A stretch of 64,000 bases of DNA from the NCBI GenBank assembly GCA_050248795.1, contig JBFWRS010000012.1, positions 30,624 through 94,623 on the forward strand. Direction: 5' to 3'. The position numbers and the translations under genes are program-made. Below, in pieces: positions 17,689 through 25,540 of the stretch (positions are counted from its first letter, which is position 1; each line of letters starts with the position of its first letter). The notes beneath the pieces were generated by a model. That model had not been told where the DNA came from. It saw only the letters and a list, made by a program, of their open reading frames with translations, and did no database searches. This stretch comes from CAZTDU01 sp050248795. Its GTDB lineage: Bacteria > Pseudomonadota > Gammaproteobacteria > Burkholderiales > SG8-39.

Positions 17689-19322
17689 GCGCAGCCGCGC
17701 CGGTGCTCGAGGTCACGGACCTCACCATCGGCCTGCCCTCGGGCGGCGACCGCGCCACCGCGGTGAAGGGGGTGTCGTTCACGGTGAACCGCGGCGAGAT
17801 CGTCTGCCTGGTCGGCGAATCGGGCTCAGGCAAGTCGGTGATCGCGCAGGGCGTGATGGGCCTGCTGCCGCGCGCGCTCCCGGTCAGCGGCGGACGCATC
17901 CTGCTGCAGGGCGAGGACATCACGCACGCCTCGCCTCGCCGGCTGCGCGACCTGCGCGCCACGCGCATGTCGATGATCTTCCAGGAGCCGATGACCGCGC
18001 TGAACCCGGTGATGAGCTGCGGCGACCAGATCGACGAGGTGCTGCGCGAACACACCACGCTGGGCGCCGAGGCGCGCGCCAGGCGCGTGCTCGAGGCGAT
18101 CCGCGAGGTGCTGCTGCCCGAGCCCGAACGCATCGTCGCTTCCTACCCGCACCAGCTATCGGGCGGCCAGCGCCAGCGCATCATGATCGCGATGGCGCTG
18201 GTGCTGGAGCCGGCGCTGCTGATCGCCGACGAGCCGACGACGGCGCTCGACGTGACGACGCAGGCGCAGATCCTCAGGCTGGTGCAGGAGCTGCAGGCGC
18301 GGCACGGCACCGGCGTATTGTTCATCACGCACGACTTCGGCGTCGTCGCCGAGATCGCGCACCGCGTCGCGGTGCTGCGCCTCGGCGACATGGTCGAGCT
18401 CGGCCCCAGGGACGACGTGCTGACGCGGCCGCGGCACGACTACACCCGGATGCTGATCGATTCGGTGCCGACGTTGCGCCCGCACGAGCGCGGCGCGGTC
18501 GGCTCGGCGCCGCTGGTACTGCAGACGAAGGGGCTGGCAAAGACCTACGTCGACCGCGGCTGGTTCCACAAGCGCCGCGAAGTGCGCGCCGCCGAGGACG
18601 TGACGCTCGAGATCCGCCGCGGCCAGACGCTGGGCATCGTCGGCGAATCCGGCTCCGGCAAGTCTACCGTCGCGCGCTGCATCGTGCGGCTGATCGACCC
18701 CAGCGCCGGCGAGGTGCGCCTCGGCGGCGTCGACATCGCCACCATGCGCGCCGGCGAACTGCGGCCCTTGCGGCGCAAGGTGCAGATCGTGTTCCAGGAT
18801 CCGTACCGCTCGCTCAATCCGCGCCGCACGGTGGGCGAGGCGATCATCGAGGGGCCGATGAACTACGGCCTGACGCGCAGCGCCGCGCTGGAGCGCGCGA
18901 AGAGCCTGCTCGAACTCGTGCGCATGGACGCAAGCGTGCTCGGCCGCTACCCGCACCAGTTCTCCGGCGGCCAGCGCCAGCGCCTGTGCATCGCGCGCGC
19001 GCTCGCCATGGAGCCGGAGTTGCTGATCGCCGACGAGGCGGTGTCGGCGCTCGACGTGTCGGTGCAGGCGCAGGTGCTGCGGCTGCTCGAGGAGATCCGC
19101 GCGCGGCTCGACCTGGCGATGCTGTTCATCACGCACGACCTGCGCGTCGCCTCGCAGGTCTGCGATCACGTCGCCGTAATGTCCCGTGGGCGGGTGGTCG
19201 AGTACGGTCCGGCAAACCGCGTGTTCGGCGCGCCGCAGCATGAATACACGCGCGCCCTCTTCGCCGCGGCGCCCGGCCGGCATTTCGAGTTCGGCGCCGC
19301 GCCGGCGCCGGCCGGCGCCTGA
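17685..19322 (+). CDS. Fused dipeptide/oligopeptide ABC transporter ATPase (DppD-DppF fusion)
   Basis: A 545-residue protein with two complete ABC ATPase domains, equivalent to DppD and DppF in one chain, as in GsiA. The first half has GESGSGKSV, LSGGQRQR, DEPTTALD and ITHDFGV; the second has GESGSGKST, FSGGQRQR, DEAVSALD and ITHDLRV. Each is followed by the short C-terminal extension typical of peptide transporters (ARPL-type sequence around YTRMLIDSVP and YTRALFAAAP). The start overlaps the upstream stop. Fusion guarantees a 1:1 heterodimer-like ATPase for the two permeases. Confidence 0.94.
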   Translation: MSAAAPVLEVTDLTIGLPSGGDRATAVKGVSFTVNRGEIVCLVGESGSGKSVIAQGVMGLLPRALPVSGGRILLQGEDITHASPRRLRDLRATRMSMIFQEPMTALNPVMSCGDQIDEVLREHTTLGAEARARRVLEAIREVLLPEPERIVASYPHQLSGGQRQRIMIAMALVLEPALLIADEPTTALDVTTQAQILRLVQELQARHGTGVLFITHDFGVVAEIAHRVAVLRLGDMVELGPRDDVLTRPRHDYTRMLIDSVPTLRPHERGAVGSAPLVLQTKGLAKTYVDRGWFHKRREVRAAEDVTLEIRRGQTLGIVGESGSGKSTVARCIVRLIDPSAGEVRLGGVDIATMRAGELRPLRRKVQIVFQDPYRSLNPRRTVGEAIIEGPMNYGLTRSAALERAKSLLELVRMDASVLGRYPHQFSGGQRQRLCIARALAMEPELLIADEAVSALDVSVQAQVLRLLEEIRARLDLAMLFITHDLRVASQVCDHVAVMSRGRVVEYGPANRVFGAPQHEYTRALFAAAPGRHFEFGAAPAPAGA

Positions 19323-19344
19323 TCCACGCCTATACTTCGGCCCC

Positions 19345-20097
19345 ATGCTGGACGAGAGGATGATCGCGGCGGCGCTCGCGCCGCTGCAGGTGCGCGTGCT
19401 GGATGCATGCGAGTCGACCAATGCGCGGCTGCTCGCGGCGGACGATGATCGCCCCGCGCTGCTCATTGCCGACACGCAGACGCACGGCCGCGGCACGCGC
19501 GGCCGGCGCTGGCATGGCGCGCCGGGCGCGGGCCTGCTGATGTCGCTGCGCACGCCGGTTGACCGCCCGATGCGGGAGCTCGCCGGCCTGTCGCTCGCCG
19601 CCGGCGTCGCGGTGCAGCGCGCGTTGTGCAGCCTCGGCCTTTCGCGCGCGGCGCTGAAGTGGCCGAACGACATCCTCGTCGATGGCGCGAAGCTCGGCGG
19701 CATCCTGGTCGAGACGCGCGCGCGCAGCGGCCCTGCCTGCGCCGTGATCGGCTGCGGCATCAACTGGCACGCGGCGCCGCGCGGCCTGCCGCTGCGCATG
19801 GCCGCGGCCTGCGTCGCCGACAGCCTGGCGCCGGTGCCGTCCCGGTCCGCCGGCGCCGTCGCCATCGCGCGCGAACTGCTCGCCGCGGTGGCACGCTTCG
19901 AGCGCTTCGGGCTCGATGCGTTCCGCACCGACTGGGAGGCTGCGCATGCGCTCAGCGGGCGCCGCGTGCGCGTGAGGATTCCCGGCGGGCGCGTGCTCAC
20001 CGGCACCGCCGAGGGGCTGGAGCCCGACGGCAGCCTGCGCCTGCGCAACCGGCGCGGCGCGCACGCGGTGGTCTCCGGCACGGTAAGCGCCGCATGA
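19345..20097 (+). CDS. birA: Biotin--[acetyl-CoA-carboxylase] ligase, no DNA-binding domain
   Basis: A 250-residue biotin protein ligase that activates biotin as biotinyl-AMP and attaches it to carboxyl carrier proteins. Core motifs are DACESTNARL, THGRGTRGRRW, KWPNDILVDG and KLGGILVE. The N-terminal winged-helix repressor domain of E. coli BirA (about 320 residues) is missing, so this should be a monofunctional enzyme without biotin-operon repression. ATG 19345 was chosen because the motifs start soon after it; the upstream open frame lies in the preceding ATPase gene. The stop overlaps the coaX start. Confidence 0.92.
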   Translation: MLDERMIAAALAPLQVRVLDACESTNARLLAADDDRPALLIADTQTHGRGTRGRRWHGAPGAGLLMSLRTPVDRPMRELAGLSLAAGVAVQRALCSLGLSRAALKWPNDILVDGAKLGGILVETRARSGPACAVIGCGINWHAAPRGLPLRMAAACVADSLAPVPSRSAGAVAIARELLAAVARFERFGLDAFRTDWEAAHALSGRRVRVRIPGGRVLTGTAEGLEPDGSLRLRNRRGAHAVVSGTVSAA

Positions 20098-20825
20098 ACC
20101 TGGTCATCGATGCCGGCAACTCGCGCGTGAAGTGGGGCTGGCACGACGGCGGCGCCTGGAAGAGCGTATCGACGGTGTCGCTGATCGAGTTCGCCGCCGG
20201 CGGCCACGACATCAACCCCTTCGCCACTACGCACGCGGACCCGGCAAGCATCGTGATCTCGAACGTCGCCGGCGACGGCGCGCACGAACTGCTGTGCAAC
20301 TGGACCGGCATCTTCGACGCCGAGCCGCGCTGGGTCAGGGGCATGCCCGAACAGTGCGGCGTGAAGAACCTCTACGAGCGGCCCGAGCAACTCGGCCCCG
20401 ACCGCTGGGCGGCGCTGATCGCCGCGCGCGCACTGGAGAAATCCGCCTGCCTGGTGGTAAACGCAGGCACCGCGACCACCGCCGACCTGCTGTCGGCGGA
20501 TGGCGTGTTCCTCGGCGGGCTGATCCTGCCCGGCGTCGACCTGATGCGATTCGTACTGCACGAGCACACCGGCAAGCTGCCCATCCAGGACGGCAACTTC
20601 GTGCGTACCCCGCGCAACACGCTGGACGCGATAGAAACCGGCTGCCGCCATGCACAGGCCGGCGCGGTCGAGCGGATGTTTCGCGTCGCCGGCGCCGGGA
20701 CGCGCTGCATCGTCTCGGGCGGCGCGGGTCAGGCGCTGATCGAACAGCTCGACATTCCCTGCCGCTACTTCGAGAACCTCGTGCTGGAGGGACTCGCGCA
20801 CATCGCCGGCAGCGCAGGCGCATGA
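20094..20825 (+). CDS. coaX: Type III pantothenate kinase
   Basis: A 243-residue ASKHA-fold kinase that phosphorylates pantothenate, the first committed step of CoA synthesis. Motifs include the nucleotide loop VIDAGNSRVKWG (Asp6), the catalytic region LGPDRW (Asp103), GTATTAD (125-131) and GGLILPG. Type III kinases replace CoaA in many betaproteobacteria, and the birA-coaX pair is a common arrangement. Its start overlaps the birA stop and its stop overlaps the SPOR-protein start, so all three are coupled. Confidence 0.95.
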   Translation: MNLVIDAGNSRVKWGWHDGGAWKSVSTVSLIEFAAGGHDINPFATTHADPASIVISNVAGDGAHELLCNWTGIFDAEPRWVRGMPEQCGVKNLYERPEQLGPDRWAALIAARALEKSACLVVNAGTATTADLLSADGVFLGGLILPGVDLMRFVLHEHTGKLPIQDGNFVRTPRNTLDAIETGCRHAQAGAVERMFRVAGAGTRCIVSGGAGQALIEQLDIPCRYFENLVLEGLAHIAGSAGA

Positions 20826-21529
20826 GGCTCGTTTTCCTCCTGCTGGTGCTCGCGAACCTGGCGTTCTTCGCCTGGAGCACGCTCCTGCACGACGCCGACC
20901 GGGGTTCCGACCAGAAGCCATTGCGCGCGCAGATCGAGCCCGACAGGATCCGCGTGCTGCCTGCCACGGGCATGGCAGCGGCCACGGCGCCGAAGCCGCA
21001 GGCACCGCAGCCCGCTGTTGCCGCCCCGGCGCCTGCTGCTGCGCCCGCCGCAGCCCCGACGCAGGCGGTCGCTGCCTGCATCGAATGGGGCAGTTTCACG
21101 CTCACCGCCGCCCCCGCCGCCGAGGCAGCGCTTGCGCCGCTGGCACTGGGCACGCGCCTTGCCAGGCGCCAGGTGGAGGAGACTGCGAACTGGTGGGTCT
21201 ACATGCCGCCGCAGGGCAATCGCCAGAACGCGCAGAAGAAAGGTGCCGAACTGAAGGCACTTGGCGTCGAGGAATGGTTCATTGTCGCCGACGAGGGCCG
21301 CTGGCGCTGGGCGGTGTCGCTGGGCGTGTTCCGCACCGAGGAGTCGGCGCGCAAGTACCTCGATGCGCTGCAGGCGCGCGGCGTGCGCAGCGCGCTGGTC
21401 GGCGCGCGCGAAACCCAGGTGCCGAAGGTGTGGCTGCAGGCGCGCGGCGTGGACCCAGCGCAACTGGCGCGCTGGCGCGAGATCGCGCTCGCCTGGCCCG
21501 GCGTGGAACTGCGCGACTGCGCCGCCTGA
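20822..21529 (+). CDS. SPOR-domain membrane-anchored protein
   Basis: A 235-residue protein with one N-terminal membrane anchor (LVFLLLVLANLAFFAW), an Ala/Pro-rich linker (about residues 55-80), and a C-terminal SPOR-like domain (roughly 125-205) containing WWVYMPPQGNRQNAQ and WRWAVSLGVFRTEESARKYL. SPOR domains bind denuded glycan strands of septal peptidoglycan, so a periplasmic role in cell-envelope or division processes is likely. It sits at the end of the birA-coaX operon, as in related bacteria, and ends tail-to-tail with the response regulator 4 bases away. Confidence 0.82.
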   Translation: MRLVFLLLVLANLAFFAWSTLLHDADRGSDQKPLRAQIEPDRIRVLPATGMAAATAPKPQAPQPAVAAPAPAAAPAAAPTQAVAACIEWGSFTLTAAPAAEAALAPLALGTRLARRQVEETANWWVYMPPQGNRQNAQKKGAELKALGVEEWFIVADEGRWRWAVSLGVFRTEESARKYLDALQARGVRSALVGARETQVPKVWLQARGVDPAQLARWREIALAWPGVELRDCAA

Positions 21530-21533
21530 GCGG

Positions 21534-21914
21534 CTAGCCGATGTTGAACGTGCCGCCGGGCACGTTGCGCGCCACCATCTCCAGCAGCTTGTCGGCGCGC
21601 ACCGGCTTGGTCAGGTAGCCGACCGCGCCGAGTTGTCGGCCGCGGTCGCCGCCCTCCTCGAAGGACGTGAGGAAGATCACCGGCACCGCGGCAAGGCTGG
21701 GGTCGCCGCGCAGCGCTTCGATGAATTCGAAGCCGTCCATGTGCGGCATGTTCACGTCGCTGATGATCAGGTCAGGCGGCTGGCGCAGCGCCATGTAGCC
21801 GGCGGCAATCGCGTCTTCCGCGACGCGCACGTCGTAACCCGCGTTCGACAGGTGCAGGCGCAGCAGCTGCCTCAGGCTTTCGTCATCGTCGACTATCAGG
21901 ATGTTGGCGGCCAT
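21534..21914 (-). CDS. Single-domain response regulator (CheY-like)
   Basis: A 126-residue stand-alone receiver domain. The acidic pocket (Asp9-11 in VDDDES), phospho-acceptor Asp53 in ISDVNMPHMDG, Thr83 in FLTSF and Lys103 in YLTKPV are all present, so it should be phosphorylatable. There is no output domain, so it acts by protein contact like CheY or PilG/PilH. ATG 21914 begins the canonical ANILIVDDD strand; the frame runs on through the tRNA gene but that is not coding. It lies next to, but opposite in strand from, a type IV pilus operon. A link with twitching is only suggested. Confidence 0.9.
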   Translation of the reverse strand: MAANILIVDDDESLRQLLRLHLSNAGYDVRVAEDAIAAGYMALRQPPDLIISDVNMPHMDGFEFIEALRGDPSLAAVPVIFLTSFEEGGDRGRQLGAVGYLTKPVRADKLLEMVARNVPGGTFNIG

Positions 21915-21956
21915 GTGGTTCGGGCGAAGCTGCGGGCGGGACTGCGGGCGAAGCGA

Positions 21957-22032
21957 TGGTGCTGCTGGCGTGAATCGAACACGCGACCTCATGATTACGA
22001 ATCAAGCGCTCTACCAACTGAGCTACAGCAGC
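21957..22032 (-). tRNA. tRNA-Thr, anticodon CGU
   Basis: A complete 76-base tRNA including an encoded CCA. The acceptor stem GCTGCTG/CAGCAGC, D-arm GCTC/GAGC and T-arm GCGTG/CACGC are perfect. The anticodon loop TTCGTAA gives CGU, reading the Thr codon ACG. The anticodon stem (CTTGA against TCATG) has one U-U mismatch at positions 28-42. It is an isolated tRNA gene upstream of the response regulator on the same strand. Confidence 0.95.
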
Positions 22033-22059
22033 GTTTGTCGCGGTGCCGCAAAAGTGCGG

Positions 22060-22065
22060 ATTATA
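22060..22065 (-). promoter_or_regulatory. Probable -10 box for tRNA-Thr
   Basis: The minus strand reads TATAAT, a perfect -10 hexamer, 28 bases upstream of the tRNA 5' end. A small hairpin (plus strand CCGCA-AAAG-TGCGG at 22046-22059) lies between it and the tRNA. I see no clear -35 box. Confidence 0.55.
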
Positions 22066-22134
22066 CGCTCGCGCACCCGGATTTCCCTCGCCGGCGGCCC
22101 GGGGACGGCGAGAAGCGGCGTGAAATAGTTCCTC

Positions 22135-22140
22135 TATACT
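22135..22140 (+). promoter_or_regulatory. Possible -10 box for the pilin operon
   Basis: TATACT about 105 bases upstream of the pilE start is the best sigma-70-like hexamer in the 213-base gap 22033-22245. No sigma-54 type GG-N10-GC element was recognised. The long leader that follows shows nothing else I can name. Confidence 0.3.
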
Positions 22141-22245
22141 CGCGTGGCGCCGCCGTCCAGCCATCGACACCGTCCGCTCGTCGGCTGCGGCACTCCCGGG
22201 CGCTCGCGCGCCAACTATCATCCGACGTCACATCGAGGAACGCCC

Positions 22246-22728
22246 ATGAAACAAGCACACGGATTCACGCTGATCGAGGTCATGGTTACCGTGGTCATCG
22301 TAGCCATCCTGGCAGCGGTCGCGCTGCCGTCGTATCGCGATTACCTGACGCGCGGCAAGATTACCGAAGCGACGGCGAACCTCTCCGACCTGCGCGTGAA
22401 GATGGAGCAGTACTATCAGGACAACCGCCGCTACAGCACCACGGCCGGCGGCGGCACCTGCGGCATCGCCGGCGGCAACACGCCCACGGTGGCGGACGCA
22501 AAGTACTTCACCTTCACCTGCGCTTCGTCGGCGGCGAACGCCGCCGGCGACCAGAACTTCGTGCTCAGCGCCGTCGGGGGCATCGCCGGCGGCGACCAGA
22601 GCATGGCCGGCTTCACGTTCACGCTGAACCACGCCAGCGCGAAGGCCACCACGGCCGCGCCGGCAGGCTGGGCCGCCGGGACGATGCCCGTCGCATGCTG
22701 GATCACGAAGAAGAACGGGGTATGCTGA
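22246..22728 (+). CDS. pilE: Type IV pilin, PilE family
   Basis: A 160-residue prepilin. The leader MKQAHG is cut by prepilin peptidase before Phe7 (G|FTLIEVMV), with Glu5 of the mature protein present, followed by a long hydrophobic helix and an aromatic/polar stretch RVKMEQYYQDNRRYST. Cysteines near the C-terminus (TFTCASS and VACWITKKNGVC) could close the D-loop. ATG 22246 is preceded by GAGGAA. It is the first gene of a minor-pilin cluster, whereas pilE is often the last gene in related clusters. It could be a minor pilin rather than the major subunit. Confidence 0.9.
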   Translation: MKQAHGFTLIEVMVTVVIVAILAAVALPSYRDYLTRGKITEATANLSDLRVKMEQYYQDNRRYSTTAGGGTCGIAGGNTPTVADAKYFTFTCASSAANAAGDQNFVLSAVGGIAGGDQSMAGFTFTLNHASAKATTAAPAGWAAGTMPVACWITKKNGVC

Positions 22729-23345
22729 TTCGTCGTCCCGCTCGAGGGTTTTCCCTCATCGAGATCGCGGTCGTTCTCGCCGTCATGGCGATGCTGCTGG
22801 CGCTCGGCCTGCCGGCGATGGGCGAGTTCCTGCAGAACTCGCAGATCCGCAGCGGCGCGGAAGCTGCCGTGCAGGGCCTGCAGACGGCGCGCAGCGAAGC
22901 GGTGCGCCGCAACATCCCGGTGCGCTTCCAGCTGGTCACCACGCTGGACGCCACCTGCGAGTTGAGCGCGAGCGGCCCGCACTGGGTGGTCAGCCGGAAC
23001 GACCCTACCGGCGCATGCGACCAGGCTGAGGTCATCGACTTCCTCGAGCCGAACGACACCGCGGTGCCGCAGATCGTGCAGAAGCGCAGCAACGACGACG
23101 GCTCGCCCAACGCCGTCTACTCAGGCCTCGACGGCGGAGCGGCCGCCAACAGCATCGTGTTCACCACGCTCGGACGCATGCTGGCCGGCACCGGGCTGGA
23201 CACCATCGACGTATCCAACCCGGCGGGTGCCTGCCTCCATACTGGCGGCACGCTGCGCTGCCTCCGCGTGGTCGTCTCGACCGGCGGGGACGTGCGCCTC
23301 TGCGATCCGTCCGTAACCACCGCAGGAGACACCCGCCGATGCTGA
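22722..23345 (+). CDS. fimT: Minor pseudopilin, FimT/GspH family
   Basis: A 207-residue prepilin-like protein. The processing site is RRPARG|FSLIEIAV, followed by a hydrophobic helix and NSQIRSGAEAAVQGLQTARSEAVRRN, the GspH/FimT family block. FimT-type proteins are minor pilus components, and in competent species they can bind DNA. The start at 22722 overlaps the pilE stop by 7 bases; the open frame far upstream is not similar to anything. The 3' end overlaps the pilV start by 7 bases. Confidence 0.88.
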   Translation: MLIRRPARGFSLIEIAVVLAVMAMLLALGLPAMGEFLQNSQIRSGAEAAVQGLQTARSEAVRRNIPVRFQLVTTLDATCELSASGPHWVVSRNDPTGACDQAEVIDFLEPNDTAVPQIVQKRSNDDGSPNAVYSGLDGGAAANSIVFTTLGRMLAGTGLDTIDVSNPAGACLHTGGTLRCLRVVVSTGGDVRLCDPSVTTAGDTRRC

Positions 23346-23812
23346 GCACGCTCACCCGCAGGTCCGTGCCTCGTGCCGAGCGCGGCGTGATGCTGATCGA
23401 AGCGCTGATCGGCATCCTCATCTTCTCCATTGGCATCCTGGCGCTGATCGCCATGCAGGCGCAGGCCTTCCGGCAGGTGGCCGAGGCGAAATACCGCGCC
23501 GATGCGAGCTACCTGGCCAACAGCATCATCGGCCGCATCTGGACCGACCGCGCCAACATCGCGTCGTACGCGCACCGCCCGAACGACACCGCGGGACAGA
23601 ACTGCCAGCCCACTGGTACGAACTCCAGCTACAACTACATGACCGCGGTCTGGCTGCCCAAGGTGGAAGCGACCCTGCCCGGTGCCAGCGCAAGCCTGCA
23701 GCAGGTCAAGGTCGATACCACGACCAACCAGGTGACGGTGTCGGTCTGCTGGGTGAGCCCGCAGGACAACCTGCCGCACCGACACATCGTGACGGCGTAC
23801 ATCAATGTCTAG
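23339..23812 (+). CDS. pilV: Type IV pilus minor pilin PilV
   Basis: A 157-residue PilV-type prepilin with the family N-terminus RGVMLIEALIGILIFSIGIL: Gly at the cut site followed by Val, and Glu5 of the mature chain. PilV, PilW and PilX form part of the complex that primes pilus assembly and carries PilY1 to the tip. The first codons overlap fimT and the last overlap pilW by 8 bases, indicating coupled translation. Confidence 0.88.
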   Translation: MLSTLTRRSVPRAERGVMLIEALIGILIFSIGILALIAMQAQAFRQVAEAKYRADASYLANSIIGRIWTDRANIASYAHRPNDTAGQNCQPTGTNSSYNYMTAVWLPKVEATLPGASASLQQVKVDTTTNQVTVSVCWVSPQDNLPHRHIVTAYINV

Positions 23813-24950
23813 CCCGCGCGCACCGGCACGCCGCGCGCGCGGCTTCAGCATGATCGAGTTGATGGTCGGCGTGGTCATCGGCCTGATCGGCATCGTCATC
23901 ATCAGCCAGATGTACGCGGTGTCCGAGGACCGCAAGCGCTCGGCCACCGGCGCGTCCGACACGCAGGTCGCGGGCAACCTGGCCCTGTTCTCGATGGAAC
24001 GCGCGGCACGCATGGCCGGCTACGGCCTGTCGAGCCAGTTGCTGCTGAACTGCACCACGCTCGCCTACAACAGCGCCCGCCCGACGCCCGCGTTCTCCTT
24101 CGTCATCCGCCCGGCCTGGATCGAGAACGGCGCCGCCGGCGCGCCAGACCAGATCACGATCATGGCGAGCGGGGGGTCGGGCGTCGCCACGCTGGACGGC
24201 AATGCGCTGAACGGCGCGTCTGCCTCGGGCGATCCGTTTCCGCTGCAATCGGTGGCGGGATTCGTCGTCGGCAGCCTGGTGATCGCCGCCGAGGCGGCCA
24301 AGAACTGCACGCTTGCCGAAGTCACCGCGATCCCCGCCGGCACCAACACGCTGCAGCAGGGCGGAACCTTCAGCCAGCCGGGAGGCTCGGGAGTGGACTA
24401 CACCAGCTCCGCGTTCCTGTTCGGCGCCGGGTTCAAGAACTTCGATGCCGCCAACCCGCACCGCACGCCGTTGTCGATCCAGCGCTTTCGCATCGTCAAC
24501 GAGACCCTGCGCGCGGAAACACTGATTCCGTACGCGGCCGCCAACGACAGCGACAACGACGGCTTTTCCGATTTCGTCATCGCCAACGGCGTGGTGCAGA
24601 TGCAGGCGCTGTACGGCCTGGACGACGGCACCGCCGCCGCCGGCCCGAACGACTTCCTGGTCACCAACGCCGTCTACGCGGCCGACGACGGCATCGTCGA
24701 CCGCTTCACCACAGACACGCCGGCCAGCGCCGCCGCGTGGCGCCAGATGAAGGCGCTCCGCGTCGCCTTCCTGATCCGCATCGGCAAGTGGGAGCGCGAG
24801 CAGGTCACCACCACGGCGCCGACCTGGAACGACGGCCTGAGCGCGTTCACGATGTCGAACGCGGCCGACGGCACCGACTGGCGCAACTACCGCTACCGCG
24901 TGTACGAGGTGGACATTCCCATGCGCAACCTGTTGTGGACGACGTCATGA
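23805..24950 (+). CDS. pilW: Type IV pilus minor pilin PilW
   Basis: A 381-residue PilW-family prepilin with the cut site RARG|FSMIELMVGVVIG. It is one of the larger minor pilins and bridges core pilins to PilY1. A loop at about residues 247-256 (NDSDNDGFSD) resembles an EF-hand-like calcium loop, unusual for this position and possibly a metal site. The start overlaps pilV and the stop overlaps pilX (ATGA at 24947). Confidence 0.88.
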   Translation: MSSPRAPARRARGFSMIELMVGVVIGLIGIVIISQMYAVSEDRKRSATGASDTQVAGNLALFSMERAARMAGYGLSSQLLLNCTTLAYNSARPTPAFSFVIRPAWIENGAAGAPDQITIMASGGSGVATLDGNALNGASASGDPFPLQSVAGFVVGSLVIAAEAAKNCTLAEVTAIPAGTNTLQQGGTFSQPGGSGVDYTSSAFLFGAGFKNFDAANPHRTPLSIQRFRIVNETLRAETLIPYAAANDSDNDGFSDFVIANGVVQMQALYGLDDGTAAAGPNDFLVTNAVYAADDGIVDRFTTDTPASAAAWRQMKALRVAFLIRIGKWEREQVTTTAPTWNDGLSAFTMSNAADGTDWRNYRYRVYEVDIPMRNLLWTTS

Positions 24951-25528
24951 CCGCGCCGAGGAATCCGCGCCGGCAGGGCGGGATGGTGCTGTTCGTGTCG
25001 CTGGTCGTGCTGGTGGCGATGTCGCTGGCCGGCGTCGCGATCATGCGCTCGGTGGACACCGGAAACGTGATCAGCGGCAACCTCGCGTTCAAGTCCAGCA
25101 TCCTCGGCGCTGCCGACCTGGGCGTCGAGAACGCGCGCACCTGGCTCACCACGACCGGCCAGAACCTCGCCACCGACAACGAGGCGATCGGCTACTACGC
25201 CAACTGGGGCGACGCCAGCGGCGAATTCGACGCGCTGGGCGTGACCACCTCGCCGCACGACTGGTCCAATTCCACCTCGACCACCGACGCGCAGGGCAAC
25301 ACCGTGCGCTACGTCGTGCACCGCATGTGCTCGGTGAGCGGCGTCGCCGCGAACGCGGCGCAGTGCACCATGACCAGCGGCACCGGCTCTACCGACAAGT
25401 CCTCGTTCGGTTCGATCGACTACAGCCGCACCAAGTTCGGCGAGGGCACCAACGTCTTTTACCGGGTCACCGTCCGGGTCGATGGTCCGAGGCGGACCGT
25501 GGGCTACGTACAGGCGATGGTCTACTGA
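24947..25528 (+). CDS. pilX: Type IV pilus assembly protein PilX
   Basis: A 193-residue PilX-family minor pilin. The N-terminus RRQGGMVLFVSLVVLVAMSL has the family pattern in which Gly-Gly-Met replaces the usual Gly-Phe and the acidic Glu5 is absent. It is followed by a helix with SVDTGNVISGNLAFKSS. PilX works with PilV/PilW in priming assembly and presenting PilY1. It lies between pilW (overlapping) and pilY1 (12-base gap). Confidence 0.87.
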   Translation: MTAPRNPRRQGGMVLFVSLVVLVAMSLAGVAIMRSVDTGNVISGNLAFKSSILGAADLGVENARTWLTTTGQNLATDNEAIGYYANWGDASGEFDALGVTTSPHDWSNSTSTTDAQGNTVRYVVHRMCSVSGVAANAAQCTMTSGTGSTDKSSFGSIDYSRTKFGEGTNVFYRVTVRVDGPRRTVGYVQAMVY

Positions 25529-25540
25529 GGTGATACCAGC

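Noticed and set aside
21957..22032. tRNA-Thr as an integration site for a mobile element
   Set aside because: I looked for a repeated copy of the tRNA 3' end and for integrase or phage genes nearby and saw none; both sides are ordinary genes.
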